DNA from: Chitinophagales bacterium
Lineage (GTDB): Bacteria; Bacteroidota; Bacteroidia; Chitinophagales; BACL12
DNA: 50,547 nucleotides
Direction of reading: 5' to 3'
Assembly (NCBI GenBank): GCA_020636645.1
Contig: JACJXO010000006.1
Coordinates: 72,501 to 123,047, forward strand
In this document: positions 8,791 to 16,669 of the stretch, piece by piece
Layout: the number at the start of each line of letters is the position of its first letter
Position numbering within the stretch: the first letter of the stretch is position 1
The notes under the pieces: model-generated
What the model saw: only the letters and a program-made list of their open reading frames with translations
Databases searched by the model: none
Told to the model about the DNA's origin: nothing
Program-made: the position numbers and the translations under genes

Positions 8791-10059
8791 ATGAGCAGAG
8801 CAAATGACCCCGGACTACAGTCCTGGATATCAGTACCAGAAGAAAGCGATTTCCCTATCCAGAACCTGCCATTTGGCATCTTTCAGACAGATGGTCTGTC
8901 GCCACGGGTTGGGGTTGCCATCGGAGACCAGGTGCTGGACCTCGCAGCCCTGAATCGCGATGGATTCCTGACAGCATTTGACCTGCCCGATTCCATTCTG
9001 GAGAATCAGTATTTAAACGACTTTATTAAACTGGGAAAAGACAAGACCTCTGCTGTCAGGGAACATTTGTCAGATCTTTTACAGGAAGAAAATGCAGTAC
9101 TAAGGGATGCACCTGATGCCGTGAATAAATACTTTCATCTACAAGCGTCAGTACAGATGCTGTTACCGGTTCAACCCGGTGATTATACCGATTTCTATTC
9201 CAGTGAAGTTCACGCTACCAATATTGGCAGGATGTTCCGTCCTGATAATCCACTCATGCCAAACTGGAAATATATTCCGGTTGGATATCATGGAAGAAGT
9301 TCTACCATCATAGTTTCCGGAGAGCATTTTCATCGGCCGAAGGGTCAGATCCTGGAGAAGGACGGAGAACCTCCGGTCTTCAGGGCCAGCACACAACTGG
9401 ACTTTGAACTGGAAACTGCTTTCATCACTTTCGACGGACCTGCCATGGGTCAGTCTATAACAACCAGTGAAGCGGAGCAATATATCTTCGGTATGGTGCT
9501 ATTCAATGACTGGAGTGCAAGAGATATTCAGCGCTGGGAATATGTGCCACTTGGCCCATTCCTGGCAAAGAATTTCGCCAGCAGTATTTCACCCTGGGTG
9601 GTCACGCTTGACGCTCTGCAGCCATTCTATTGTGAAGGACCTGTACAGGACCCGCCTGTTCTGGACTATCTGCGATTCAACGGGCCAAAGAATATCGACA
9701 TTTCACTTGAAGTGGGCATCATTCCTGAAGGAAATGAAGAAACCACTGTATGTCATTCCAATTTCAAATACATGTACTGGAACATCAACCAGCAACTGGC
9801 TCATCAGACCGTGAATGGTTGTCTGGTTCGTGCCGGCGATATGTATGGCAGTGGTACCATCAGTGCTCCCGCAGAAGATGGTTACGGCAGTATGATGGAG
9901 CTCACCTGGCGTGGACAGAACCCACTGACAATGAAAGACGGTTCCACAAGAAAGTTCATCGAAGACGGAGACACCGTGGTCATTCGCGGTTGGTGTGAAC
10001 GAAATGGAATTCGTGTAGGTTTTGGAGAAGTCAGCAGTAAAGTATTACCTGCAATTTAA
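8791..10059 (+). CDS. fahA: Fumarylacetoacetase
   Basis: 422 residues, the usual length of full FAH. It has the small N-terminal SH3-like domain (FGIFQTDGLSPRVGVAIGD) and the catalytic FAH domain with its metal and substrate segments: DFYSSEVHATNIGRMFRP, YHGRSSTI, QLDFELETAF, FNDWSARDIQRWEYVPLGPF and GDMYGSGTISAP. The enzyme hydrolyses 4-fumarylacetoacetate to fumarate and acetoacetate, the last step of tyrosine/homogentisate degradation. No other gene of that pathway is in the window. A flavin reductase gene follows after nine bases and is probably co-transcribed. Confidence 0.94.
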   Translation: MSRANDPGLQSWISVPEESDFPIQNLPFGIFQTDGLSPRVGVAIGDQVLDLAALNRDGFLTAFDLPDSILENQYLNDFIKLGKDKTSAVREHLSDLLQEENAVLRDAPDAVNKYFHLQASVQMLLPVQPGDYTDFYSSEVHATNIGRMFRPDNPLMPNWKYIPVGYHGRSSTIIVSGEHFHRPKGQILEKDGEPPVFRASTQLDFELETAFITFDGPAMGQSITTSEAEQYIFGMVLFNDWSARDIQRWEYVPLGPFLAKNFASSISPWVVTLDALQPFYCEGPVQDPPVLDYLRFNGPKNIDISLEVGIIPEGNEETTVCHSNFKYMYWNINQQLAHQTVNGCLVRAGDMYGSGTISAPAEDGYGSMMELTWRGQNPLTMKDGSTRKFIEDGDTVVIRGWCERNGIRVGFGEVSSKVLPAI

Positions 10060-10068
10060 CCTGATATC

Positions 10069-10923
10069 ATGTTGAGAATTGTTCCTGAGGAAGTAAAGGT
10101 GCCGTTGCGGCATCAGTATATGCTGGGTGCTATCAGCCCAAGGCCTATTGCATTTGTAAGCACTATAGATGCCGGTGGCAATCCGAACCTTTCACCGTAC
10201 AGCTTCTTTAATGCGGTGGGCAGCAATCCGCCAACGGTCATATTCTCACCAGCTCTGAGTGGCAGAGACGCAAAGACAAAAGACACTTTGCTGAACATCC
10301 GTGAGACCGGTGAAGCCGTCATCAATATTGTAAGCTACAGCATGGTTCAGCAGATGTCGCTGGCCAGTTCACCATATGAACGAGGTGTCAATGAGTTTGA
10401 AAAGAGCGGGTTCACTGCGCTGGCATCAGAGATCGTCAGGCCGTTTCGGGTGGCAGAATCAAAGGTACAGATGGAATGCATTGTGCAGGATATCATAGAA
10501 ACGGGTACACAGGGAGCAGCGGGAAACATTGTCATTGCTGAGATCGTGCTGATGCATATTGATGAATCGGTATTGGACGAGAATGGCAGAATAGATCCAT
10601 ATAAAATGGACTACGTTGCACGGATGGGTGGCAACTACTATACCCGTGTGATACCGGAAAGCATATTTGAACTTGTACAGCCAAAAGATACCTGCGGACT
10701 TGGAGTAGATCAGTTGCCTGAACAGATTCGTTTGAGCAAAAGACTTACCGGTAACCACCTGGGTGCACTGGGCAACTTCTTGACACATCCAACACCAGCA
10801 GAGGTTGCTGATATGTTGTCAGCACATCCGGAATGGACCGATCCGGCAGATAAAGAAACACTGGCCATTTCTCTCCTGGAGAACAATCAGGCTTGGGAGG
10901 CTTTTTGTATTTTAGTTGCCTGA
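10069..10923 (+). CDS. Flavin reductase-like (FMN-binding split-barrel) protein
   Basis: 284 residues. The first ~200 form a flavin reductase-like split barrel with the GAISPRPIAFVST, NLSPYSFFNAVGSNPP and TLLNIRETGEAVINIVS motifs that hold FMN in the RutF/HpaC-related family. Residues ~200-284 are a less typical extension. Such proteins reduce flavin for partner monooxygenases or act as standalone FMN proteins. The position directly after fumarylacetoacetase suggests a role in aromatic catabolism (inference from context). A DUF1801 gene starts three bases after its stop, so the three genes look like one operon. Confidence 0.85.
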   Translation: MLRIVPEEVKVPLRHQYMLGAISPRPIAFVSTIDAGGNPNLSPYSFFNAVGSNPPTVIFSPALSGRDAKTKDTLLNIRETGEAVINIVSYSMVQQMSLASSPYERGVNEFEKSGFTALASEIVRPFRVAESKVQMECIVQDIIETGTQGAAGNIVIAEIVLMHIDESVLDENGRIDPYKMDYVARMGGNYYTRVIPESIFELVQPKDTCGLGVDQLPEQIRLSKRLTGNHLGALGNFLTHPTPAEVADMLSAHPEWTDPADKETLAISLLENNQAWEAFCILVA

Positions 10924-10926
10924 AAC

Positions 10927-11517
10927 ATGGCTCCTAAAACCGTAGAATCATTTCTTGAAAGTAACGGACAATGGCAGAAAACACTGACCATTCTGCGTGA
11001 CCTTGCCTGCAGCACAGGCATGGAAGAGGCCATCAAATGGGGTATTCCTGTGTACTCTTACAAAGGGAAAAATGTACTTGGCATCAGTGCCTTTAAATCC
11101 TATGCAGGATTGTGGTTCTATCAGGGGGCATTACTCCCGGACGAAAAAAAAGTACTGATGAATGCCCAGGAGGGAAAAACAAAAGCCATGCGGCAGTGGC
11201 GCTTTGGGCCAGGTGAAAAGATCCCCAAACCAACAGTGCTGCGATATATGCGGGAAGCCATGAAACTGGTGGATGATGGCAAAGAGATCAAACCTGAGAA
11301 AAACAAAGCCCTGGAAATTCCTACTGAATTACAACAGGCTCTCGCAGGGAACAAGGCATTACAACAAGCCTTCGGGTCTTTGTCTTTGTCGCACAAACGG
11401 GAGTATGCTGACTACATTGCCGAAGCCAAACAGACTATCACACGTGAGAGACGCCTGAAAAAAATAACCGGAATGATCCTAAAAAAGACCGGACTTCACG
11501 ACCACCACCGGAAATGA
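10927..11517 (+). CDS. DUF1801 / OmdA (YdeI-like) protein
   Basis: 196 residues, cytosolic. The N-terminal ~115 residues fit a DUF1801/YdhG-type fold (MEEAIKWGIPVYSYKGKNVLGISAFKSYAGLWF). The C-terminal part (about 130-190: IPTELQQALAGNKALQQAFGS, then SHKREYADYI and ARR-like basic residues) fits the bacteriocin-protection OmdA domain. The pairing is common in YdeI-type proteins of unknown biochemical role. Its last four bases overlap the start of the next gene (ATGA), which points to translational coupling with a membrane protein. Confidence 0.8.
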   Translation: MAPKTVESFLESNGQWQKTLTILRDLACSTGMEEAIKWGIPVYSYKGKNVLGISAFKSYAGLWFYQGALLPDEKKVLMNAQEGKTKAMRQWRFGPGEKIPKPTVLRYMREAMKLVDDGKEIKPEKNKALEIPTELQQALAGNKALQQAFGSLSLSHKREYADYIAEAKQTITRERRLKKITGMILKKTGLHDHHRK

Positions 11518-12785
11518 GATCTTTATTTACCAGAACTGTTCCTGTCATACTTACTGCTTTGTTTTTGTTGCAGGCAGTGTTGCTAGGAAAATGGCAGTTG
11601 CAATTCGGTCCGCTTGATAATCCCGTCTGGTATTTCGTTTCCGGAATGCTGGCTGCTGTGATCTTCCTGCAACGGGCTTTCATTGTGGTACAACCAACCA
11701 TAGGAGAGATCAGAAAATCTCTTACCAGGTACCTGCACTGGTTGGTCTTTGTTGCTGGGGCCGTCATTGTGGGAAACTTGTTTAGTGAGTTGATCACCGT
11801 TTACCCCCTTGATATGCTGGATACATCATTCTCTGATATCTATCCGCAGGTGCATATCATGACCGACAGATTTTTACATGGTGAGAAGGTGTATGCAGAT
11901 ATCCCTTTCAACGGATATACCTTATTCCCCACTTATCTGCCACTCACCTGGATGCCTTTCATTCCTGCAGAAATACTTGGACTGGACTACCGATGGGTGT
12001 CATACACCATCTGTCTCGCGGGTATCCTCGTATATGCCATATGGCTTCACCGTTCTGCGATCGCATGGTGGCAGAAAAGCCTGTATATGGTGTTGCCTTT
12101 TGCAGGGTGGCTTTCCTATGTCTGGTATCACCAGCAGGAAACTGCCTATTCGCTGGAAAGCATGATAGCAGGATTCTACATGCTGCTGCTGTTCAGTCTG
12201 TTCAGCAAACGCCCAGCAGTAAGAATACTGGCACTAATGCTTTGCCTGCTTTCACGCTACTCTGTGGTCTTATGGATACCACTGTACATCCTTGTCATGT
12301 ACAGGGAATCAGGTAAGATGGCCTGGCGCATGACCGTATATGGTGTGGTGATACTGTTGGTTTTGTACGTTATACCTTTTCTGATCCATGATCCTTCAAT
12401 TTTTCAGCAAGGCTATGCCTATCATGACAAGGCAGCTTTGGCAGAATGGCAGCCGTCAGAACCAGATCAGATACCAGGAAAACATCTGCACGAGGGAGCA
12501 GGTCTGGCTATTTTCTTTTTCAAGTACGGTAAAGGAGAAATGGACCACAGACTTCAAACTCTGCAACAGGTCCATTTACTGCTTACTTCGATGATCGTGT
12601 TGCTTTGCGGAGTACTCTATCTGCGATTCAGGCCTGACAAAGACCTTTTCCTGGCGGGAAGTCTGATATTATACCTGACCTTCTTTTATCATCTGATCCA
12701 GATACCTTATTCTTATTTGTTTCTCACCCTACTGTTAATGGGGTCGGTCCTGCCGGTACTTTTGTTGAGAAAGAGTATTAGCTGA
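11514..12785 (+). CDS. Polytopic membrane protein, probable GT-C (GT87-like) glycosyltransferase
   Basis: 423 residues with ten or more hydrophobic segments. The first long loop (about 100-145) has acidic residues followed by HGEKVYADIPFNGY and LFPTYLPLTWMPF, the pattern seen after helix 1-2 of GT87/ArnT-like lipid-linked sugar transferases. That suggests transfer of a sugar from a polyprenyl phosphate on the periplasmic side. The match is by pattern only, and a different GT-C family is possible. It starts inside the stop codon of the DUF1801 gene and converges on a regulatory-domain protein with two bases between the stops. Confidence 0.6.
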   Translation: MRSLFTRTVPVILTALFLLQAVLLGKWQLQFGPLDNPVWYFVSGMLAAVIFLQRAFIVVQPTIGEIRKSLTRYLHWLVFVAGAVIVGNLFSELITVYPLDMLDTSFSDIYPQVHIMTDRFLHGEKVYADIPFNGYTLFPTYLPLTWMPFIPAEILGLDYRWVSYTICLAGILVYAIWLHRSAIAWWQKSLYMVLPFAGWLSYVWYHQQETAYSLESMIAGFYMLLLFSLFSKRPAVRILALMLCLLSRYSVVLWIPLYILVMYRESGKMAWRMTVYGVVILLVLYVIPFLIHDPSIFQQGYAYHDKAALAEWQPSEPDQIPGKHLHEGAGLAIFFFKYGKGEMDHRLQTLQQVHLLLTSMIVLLCGVLYLRFRPDKDLFLAGSLILYLTFFYHLIQIPYSYLFLTLLLMGSVLPVLLLRKSIS

Positions 12786-12787
12786 GA

Positions 12788-13351
12788 TTAATCCCACCTG
12801 GGAAGTTCCTGTGATTTTTGTCGTTTCACACGATTCCATTCAATGGGCTTGATGATCTCTTCATAGAACAGTGTGATGGGATTGAATATTGTTGGTGCAG
12901 GAGGCACTGTATCCACCACCGTTTTAATTCCGGGAATAGGCCCCATCCTGAGCTCATGATTTGCCAGTTGAAGCGCCAGAAAAGCATCTGCAAAATCATC
13001 TCTGGTGGGCCATGGGTACACTTCGACCGTTTCCAGCTGCATGGTATCTATGGGAAGGAACACACCAATGGAAGTGATCACATCGGTCAGGGTATCTGGC
13101 ACTACAAACAACCTGCTTTCATAACCCACTGAAGAAAAACGGATACTGTCGTTTGGAGCTACCACCAGTGAAAAAAAGCCGTTGGCACTGCTGACAGTTC
13201 CGCGGTAGGTACCCAGCACATGCACGGTAGCAAAAGGCAGCGGGTATCCGGTCCGGTCTTCAGCCACAATACCGGATAACTGGATCAGTTGTGCACTTGC
13301 AGAAAAAGAACACAGCATTACACAGACCAGTATCAGGTGTTTCAGGTTCAT
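12788..13351 (-). CDS. Secreted protein with CarboxypepD_reg-like domain
   Basis: 187 residues with a signal peptide (1-20, ending SFSASA). Residues about 25-105 form a CarboxypepD_reg-like beta-sandwich (SGIVAEDRTGYPLPFATVHV, TVSSANGFFSLVV, IRFSSVGYES), the domain found at the N-terminus of TonB-dependent receptors and in many stand-alone Bacteroidota periplasmic proteins. The C-terminal 80 residues, rich in proline and basic at the end, are specific to this family. The function is unknown. It is divergent from pdxH and convergent with the GT-C-like gene. Confidence 0.75.
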   Translation of the reverse strand: MNLKHLILVCVMLCSFSASAQLIQLSGIVAEDRTGYPLPFATVHVLGTYRGTVSSANGFFSLVVAPNDSIRFSSVGYESRLFVVPDTLTDVITSIGVFLPIDTMQLETVEVYPWPTRDDFADAFLALQLANHELRMGPIPGIKTVVDTVPPAPTIFNPITLFYEEIIKPIEWNRVKRQKSQELPRWD

Positions 13352-13446
13352 CCGGTTATGAACGTAAAATATTGTTCAATGGCATAAAGTTCACCAATCT
13401 TAACCCAATGGATACATAAATCATCATATTGGCCGGTCTTTGACCG

Positions 13447-13454
13447 TATTTTTG
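13447..13454 (+). promoter_or_regulatory. -7 promoter box (TATTTTTG) for pdxH
   Basis: A perfect TAnnTTTG box, 15 bases before the ATG at 13470. It supports that start over an upstream in-frame codon at 13440, which would precede the box. Confidence 0.6.
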
Positions 13455-13469
13455 GTGAAAAGTTTAGCC

Positions 13470-14096
13470 ATGGATATTGCTGGAATGCGAGAGAACTACC
13501 GAAAAGGTGCACTGGACATGGATCATACGGATCCATTACCCATCACACAGTTTCGCCAATGGTTTGATGAAGCCGTACAATCAGCCATTGAAGAGCCGAA
13601 TGCTGTAATCCTGGCCACATCAACTCCGGACGGACATCCAAGTGTTCGCACCATGTTGCTCAAAGGTGTGGAAGATAACGGCTTTGTTTTTTTTACCAAT
13701 AAGCATAGCAGAAAAGGCCGGGAAATGGCTGATAATCCGTTTGCCAGCCTGCTGTTCTTCTGGGGTGCTCTGGAAAGACAGGTGCGTATTGAAGGGCGGC
13801 TTACAGCACTCAGTGAGGCAGATAACGATGCCTATTTCTATTCCAGACCTATTGAGTCTCAGTTTGGTGCCATGGCATCACCTCAAAGCCAGCCGATAGA
13901 AAGCCGGAGCTGGCTGGAAAAGAGAATGGAAGAGCTGCAGGCAATGAACAAACCTGTCAGGCCTGCCCATTGGGGTGGATTCTTACTGGAACCGGATGTG
14001 ATGGAATTCTGGCAGGGAAGGCCCGGCCGGCTGCATGACAGAATACAATATGTACTTACAGATGGTGTCTGGATCAGACAAAGACTGGCACCCTGA
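13470..14096 (+). CDS. pdxH: Pyridoxamine/pyridoxine 5'-phosphate oxidase
   Basis: 208 residues, close to the family length. The start MDIAGMRENYRKGALD is the canonical PdxH N-terminus. FMN-binding and substrate motifs follow in order: RTMLLKGVEDNGFVFFTN, RKGREM, RPIESQFGAMASPQSQPI and, at the end, WGGFLLEPDVMEFWQG with RPGRLHDR. The enzyme uses FMN and O2 to form pyridoxal 5'-phosphate. This supplies the cofactor for the two PLP enzymes in the window, though no operon link exists. It converges on aat with 36 bp between. Confidence 0.93.
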   Translation: MDIAGMRENYRKGALDMDHTDPLPITQFRQWFDEAVQSAIEEPNAVILATSTPDGHPSVRTMLLKGVEDNGFVFFTNKHSRKGREMADNPFASLLFFWGALERQVRIEGRLTALSEADNDAYFYSRPIESQFGAMASPQSQPIESRSWLEKRMEELQAMNKPVRPAHWGGFLLEPDVMEFWQGRPGRLHDRIQYVLTDGVWIRQRLAP

Positions 14097-14132
14097 AATT
14101 TGAACAGCGCACCTGCTATGAACCGGTCATCA

Positions 14133-14786
14133 TTATACCAGTCTCTGCAGAGCTGATAAAAAAGTACTTCGTGATATTGTACCTGCACCCAGGCTTTTCA
14201 GATGGCGGGTCTCCTGCTGACAATCGATCAGTTCAACACCCTCCTTCTGCAACTTTCTGACCACTGAAATAAACCCGTACTTACTGGCATTGCTTTGCTT
14301 ACTGAACATACTTTCGCCAAAAAAGACCTTCCCGATCTGGACACCGTACAAACCGCCAACAAGCTGCTCATGATCGTCCCAAACCTCCACAGAGTGGGCA
14401 TATCCTGCCTTGTGCAGGCGCCTATATGCTTTAATGAAATGCTCACTGATCCAGGTCTCTTCCTGTCCGGTCCGGTGTACCTCAGCACAATTTCTGATGA
14501 CCGCTTCAAAGTCCTGATCGAACGTTACACGGAACGCCTGTTTGTTGAACAGCACCCGCATACTGCCGCTCACTTTCAGCTGTGCGGGTATCAGCACACA
14601 TCTGGGGTCAGGAGAAAACCAGAAGGGCCATCCGTCCTCTTCAAACCAGGGAAACAGTCCGATAGAATAGGCTGCCAACAATCGTCTTACAGATAATCCT
14701 CCACCAATGGCTACCAGGCCATCGGCATCTGAATGGTATGGAAAAGGAAACGGATCGGTTGTCTGCAGAATGACCGGACGGTTCAT
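14133..14786 (-). CDS. aat: Leucyl/phenylalanyl-tRNA-protein transferase
   Basis: 217 residues. It carries the Aat signatures GLVAIGGGLSVRRLLAAYSI, GLFPWFEEDGWPFWFSPDPR, the HSVEVWDDHEQLVGGLYGV block and GKVFFGESMFSKQSNASK, with the C-terminal IDCQQETRHLKSLGA. Aat attaches Leu or Phe to proteins with N-terminal Lys or Arg, making a primary N-degron. Its start overlaps the clpS stop (ATGA), so transferase and N-recognin are translationally coupled. That gives a compact N-degron unit. Confidence 0.94.
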   Translation of the reverse strand: MNRPVILQTTDPFPFPYHSDADGLVAIGGGLSVRRLLAAYSIGLFPWFEEDGWPFWFSPDPRCVLIPAQLKVSGSMRVLFNKQAFRVTFDQDFEAVIRNCAEVHRTGQEETWISEHFIKAYRRLHKAGYAHSVEVWDDHEQLVGGLYGVQIGKVFFGESMFSKQSNASKYGFISVVRKLQKEGVELIDCQQETRHLKSLGAGTISRSTFLSALQRLV

Positions 14787-15061
14787 TCAATGGTAGCATT
14801 GATACCTCTGTCAACCAGGGCTTCCCGCATCGGACGCAAAGTATCATCCTGCCCCTGACGAACGGCATATTTGCCTTTGAAATGTATGATCATGGCACAC
14901 TGCTCGGCCTGCTCCACAGAGTGGCGGCAGATCTCTACCAGTGACTGTATGACCCAATCGAAAGTATTCACTTCATCGTTGTGTACCACCAGGTGGCGAC
15001 CCAGCAGATCTTCCACCGATACAGTGGTCTCGGTCCTTTCATCTGTAAAAAATGCGCCCAT
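14783..15061 (-). CDS. clpS: ATP-dependent Clp protease adaptor ClpS
   Basis: 92 residues from the ATG at 15061. The core HLVVHNDEVNTFDWVIQSLV is the ClpS hallmark, with the Asn-Asp pair that binds the N-degron amino group. The H-F-K-G-K-Y-A-V segment is also typical. ClpS delivers N-degron substrates to ClpAP/ClpCP. A longer reading that begins at 15247 is rejected, because a perfect -7 box (15083-15076) sits 14 bases before this ATG and the extension would overlap the divergent DUF4442 gene. First gene of the clpS-aat unit. Confidence 0.92.
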   Translation of the reverse strand: MGAFFTDERTETTVSVEDLLGRHLVVHNDEVNTFDWVIQSLVEICRHSVEQAEQCAMIIHFKGKYAVRQGQDDTLRPMREALVDRGINATIE

Positions 15062-15075
15062 GCCTGAATTTGCTA

Positions 15076-15083
15076 CAAAATTA
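15076..15083 (-). promoter_or_regulatory. -7 promoter box (TAATTTTG) for clpS-aat
   Basis: A perfect TAnnTTTG box on the minus strand, 14 bases before the clpS ATG. It is divergent from the box at 15112-15119. Confidence 0.6.
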
Positions 15084-15111
15084 TAGCGAAAATCGGGGAA
15101 TGAAAAAACCT

Positions 15112-15119
15112 TACTTTTG
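15112..15119 (+). promoter_or_regulatory. -7 promoter box (TACTTTTG) for the DUF4442 gene
   Basis: A perfect TAnnTTTG box, six bases before the ATG at 15126. An in-frame TTG at 15117 is part of the box and so is not the start. Confidence 0.6.
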
Positions 15120-15125
15120 AAATCC

Positions 15126-15629
15126 ATGGAAAACGAACGCCTTTCTGCCGCAAATACATACCGAAAAAAGATCTCCAACGGGCCTACATTTAAACTATTT
15201 ATGTTTGTCAAAATGCCCATTGCCTGGCTGTCCGGACTGAAGATCATCTCGCTGGATCAGAACGAGTGCACCGTGAGTATTCCGTATAAAAGACTGACAC
15301 AAAACCCTTTTCATTCTGTCTATTTTGCTTCACAGGCCATGGCGGCAGAAATGAGTACCGGGGTACTCGCCATGGCAGCCATACAGGGTATCAGACCGTC
15401 TGTTTCGATGCTTGTGGCTAATGTGGAAGCGGCATTTCACAAAAAAGCTGACAGCAGGATCTTTTTTACCTGTAAGGACGGAGCAACATTCATGCGGACA
15501 GTTGATGAGGCAGTACAAAGCGGAGAAGGACGCACTGCTACAGGGATCTCTGAAGGATTTCTGGCAGACGGAACCCACGTAAGTACGTTTAAGGTAACAT
15601 GGACGTTCAAACAAAAAAAGAGCAAATGA
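15126..15629 (+). CDS. DUF4442 hotdog-fold, thioesterase-like protein
   Basis: 167 residues. It fits DUF4442 (hotdog fold, related to PaaI-type thioesterases): a central SIPYKRLTQNPFHSVYFASQAMAAEMSTG block, where the long helix follows the NPFHSVYF loop, and beta strands through VANVEAAFHKKA and the C-terminal STFKVTWTFK. Members are assumed to act on acyl-CoA-like substrates, and the natural substrate is unknown. The implied leader from the -7 box is about two bases. A lipoprotein gene begins inside its stop codon (ATGA). Confidence 0.82.
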   Translation: MENERLSAANTYRKKISNGPTFKLFMFVKMPIAWLSGLKIISLDQNECTVSIPYKRLTQNPFHSVYFASQAMAAEMSTGVLAMAAIQGIRPSVSMLVANVEAAFHKKADSRIFFTCKDGATFMRTVDEAVQSGEGRTATGISEGFLADGTHVSTFKVTWTFKQKKSK

Positions 15630-16027
15630 GATCAGCAGGATACTTTTGGATAGTAGCCGGAATATTATCCCTCTCCGTCAGCTGCAACCGCAGTTCTGAC
15701 AATAGTGAGACCTATGAACAGGGTGGCGCCGCCTTGAAGAACATGTCTAAAGTTGATCCGGAAGATCCGTTCAGTGGTCAGCCAAATAACCTTTGTACCG
15801 TCATTCGCATCCTTCCTGCTACAGATATTGCTGAACCAGAAGACAAGTACTGTTTGCTGGACGTTTGTCTGGATGCAGACGAAGAAAGCCTGCTAACAGT
15901 TGATCTTGGCGATGGAGAAGACCATGCCATGGCTGCCTACAAGCTCATCAAAGTCTTTTCAACAGCCGATGAAGCACGTCAATATGCAGCACAATATCAG
16001 ATCATTGATGTATTGATAACCGATTAA
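15626..16027 (+). CDS. Small lipoprotein of unknown function
   Basis: 133 residues from the ATG at 15626, which overlaps the preceding stop. An in-frame ATG at 15599 lies inside the upstream gene and would put a charged stretch before the signal peptide. The N-terminus is a type II signal peptide with lipobox LSVSC, giving an acylated cysteine near residue 20. The mature chain is acidic with three further cysteines (NLCTVI, KYCLLDVC). No family is recognised. The stop overlaps the stop of the convergent ArsC-like gene. Confidence 0.7.
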   Translation: MRSAGYFWIVAGILSLSVSCNRSSDNSETYEQGGAALKNMSKVDPEDPFSGQPNNLCTVIRILPATDIAEPEDKYCLLDVCLDADEESLLTVDLGDGEDHAMAAYKLIKVFSTADEARQYAAQYQIIDVLITD

Positions 16028-16398
16028 GCTGCCAGTGCACCAAGGCGGAGTATATCGGTTGGCTGTTCACAGAAGACCGCCCGCCTGCCTTTTATTGCAA
16101 TGGGCGCCCTTATAATTCCCGGATTCCGGATGATGATGTTCAGAATATCTTCCCGGTTGTAATCCTTACCTCTCAGGTGTTGCTGATAAAACGGGTGGGC
16201 TTTGTTCAGCAGCGATTTAGGTTCTGGATCTCCCAGCATATGCAGGATCTGTCGCCAGATGGTGGTGGAGAATTTCGTTTTGTGGTACTCCACTTCATGT
16301 ACATGCGACGAGAGGGTTCTTGCATAGGCGAGTACCTGGCGGGCAGTGGTTTGTTCCGGATCATAATAGATCAGGATCTCGTTGGAGGTGGTTCGCAT
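16024..16398 (-). CDS. ArsC/Spx-like thioredoxin-fold protein lacking the catalytic cysteine
   Basis: 124 residues. The overall ArsC/Spx/YffB pattern is visible: an N-terminal strand ILIYYDP, helix TARQVLAYARTL, a conserved EYHKTKFSTTIWRQIL segment and the C-terminal IIRAPIAIKGRRAVF that corresponds to the RPI motif. At the position where arsenate reductases and Spx have Cys after the first strand, this protein reads DPEQTTAR, so thiol chemistry of the classic kind is unlikely. The only cysteine is near residue 109. It may be a non-redox adaptor, or a structural relative with another role. Confidence 0.65.
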   Translation of the reverse strand: MRTTSNEILIYYDPEQTTARQVLAYARTLSSHVHEVEYHKTKFSTTIWRQILHMLGDPEPKSLLNKAHPFYQQHLRGKDYNREDILNIIIRNPGIIRAPIAIKGRRAVFCEQPTDILRLGALAA

Positions 16399-16421
16399 AT
16401 GACAATGATTTGCCCATTAAA

Positions 16422-16544
16422 CTAATCAATTGGCATAAAATTGTCAAATTGTTCAATATTTTTTAATTGCACAAGCGTATCTGATTCCTTTTTAATAATG
16501 ACTATTTTCCTCGTTGAGGTTACCTGAATGGCGAATTTTTCCAT
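16422..16544 (-). CDS. Predicted 40-residue small protein
   Basis: A complete 41-codon frame from ATG (16544-16542) to TAG, short enough to be missed by ORF length filters. It begins MEKFAIQVTSTRKIVIIKKE and continues with a lysine/glutamate-rich half ending FMPID. An alternating hydrophobic N-terminal strand and a helical second half give it a protein-like composition. It is on the same strand as, and 24 bp upstream of, the ArsC-like gene, and downstream of the gltA terminator. A near-consensus -7 box (TGAATTTG, 16583-16576) precedes it. Expression is unproven. Confidence 0.4.
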   Translation of the reverse strand: MEKFAIQVTSTRKIVIIKKESDTLVQLKNIEQFDNFMPID

Positions 16545-16621
16545 TTCATGGCGTGTAGAAATCGGGTGCCTGATGCAAATTCAGCATGCAGGAGAAACTG
16601 GCCGGCCGGTACAAATGGGGC

Positions 16622-16647
16622 AAAAAAAAGGCCGCCAATCGGCGACC
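16622..16647 (-). terminator. Rho-independent terminator of gltA
   Basis: On the minus strand GGTCGCC, loop GATT and GGCGGCC form a 7-bp stem (one G-U pair) followed directly by eight T residues. It lies 23 bases after the citrate synthase stop and is the clearest intrinsic terminator in the window. Confidence 0.85.
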
Positions 16648-16669
16648 TGTATCGTAATTCCAGAAATGA

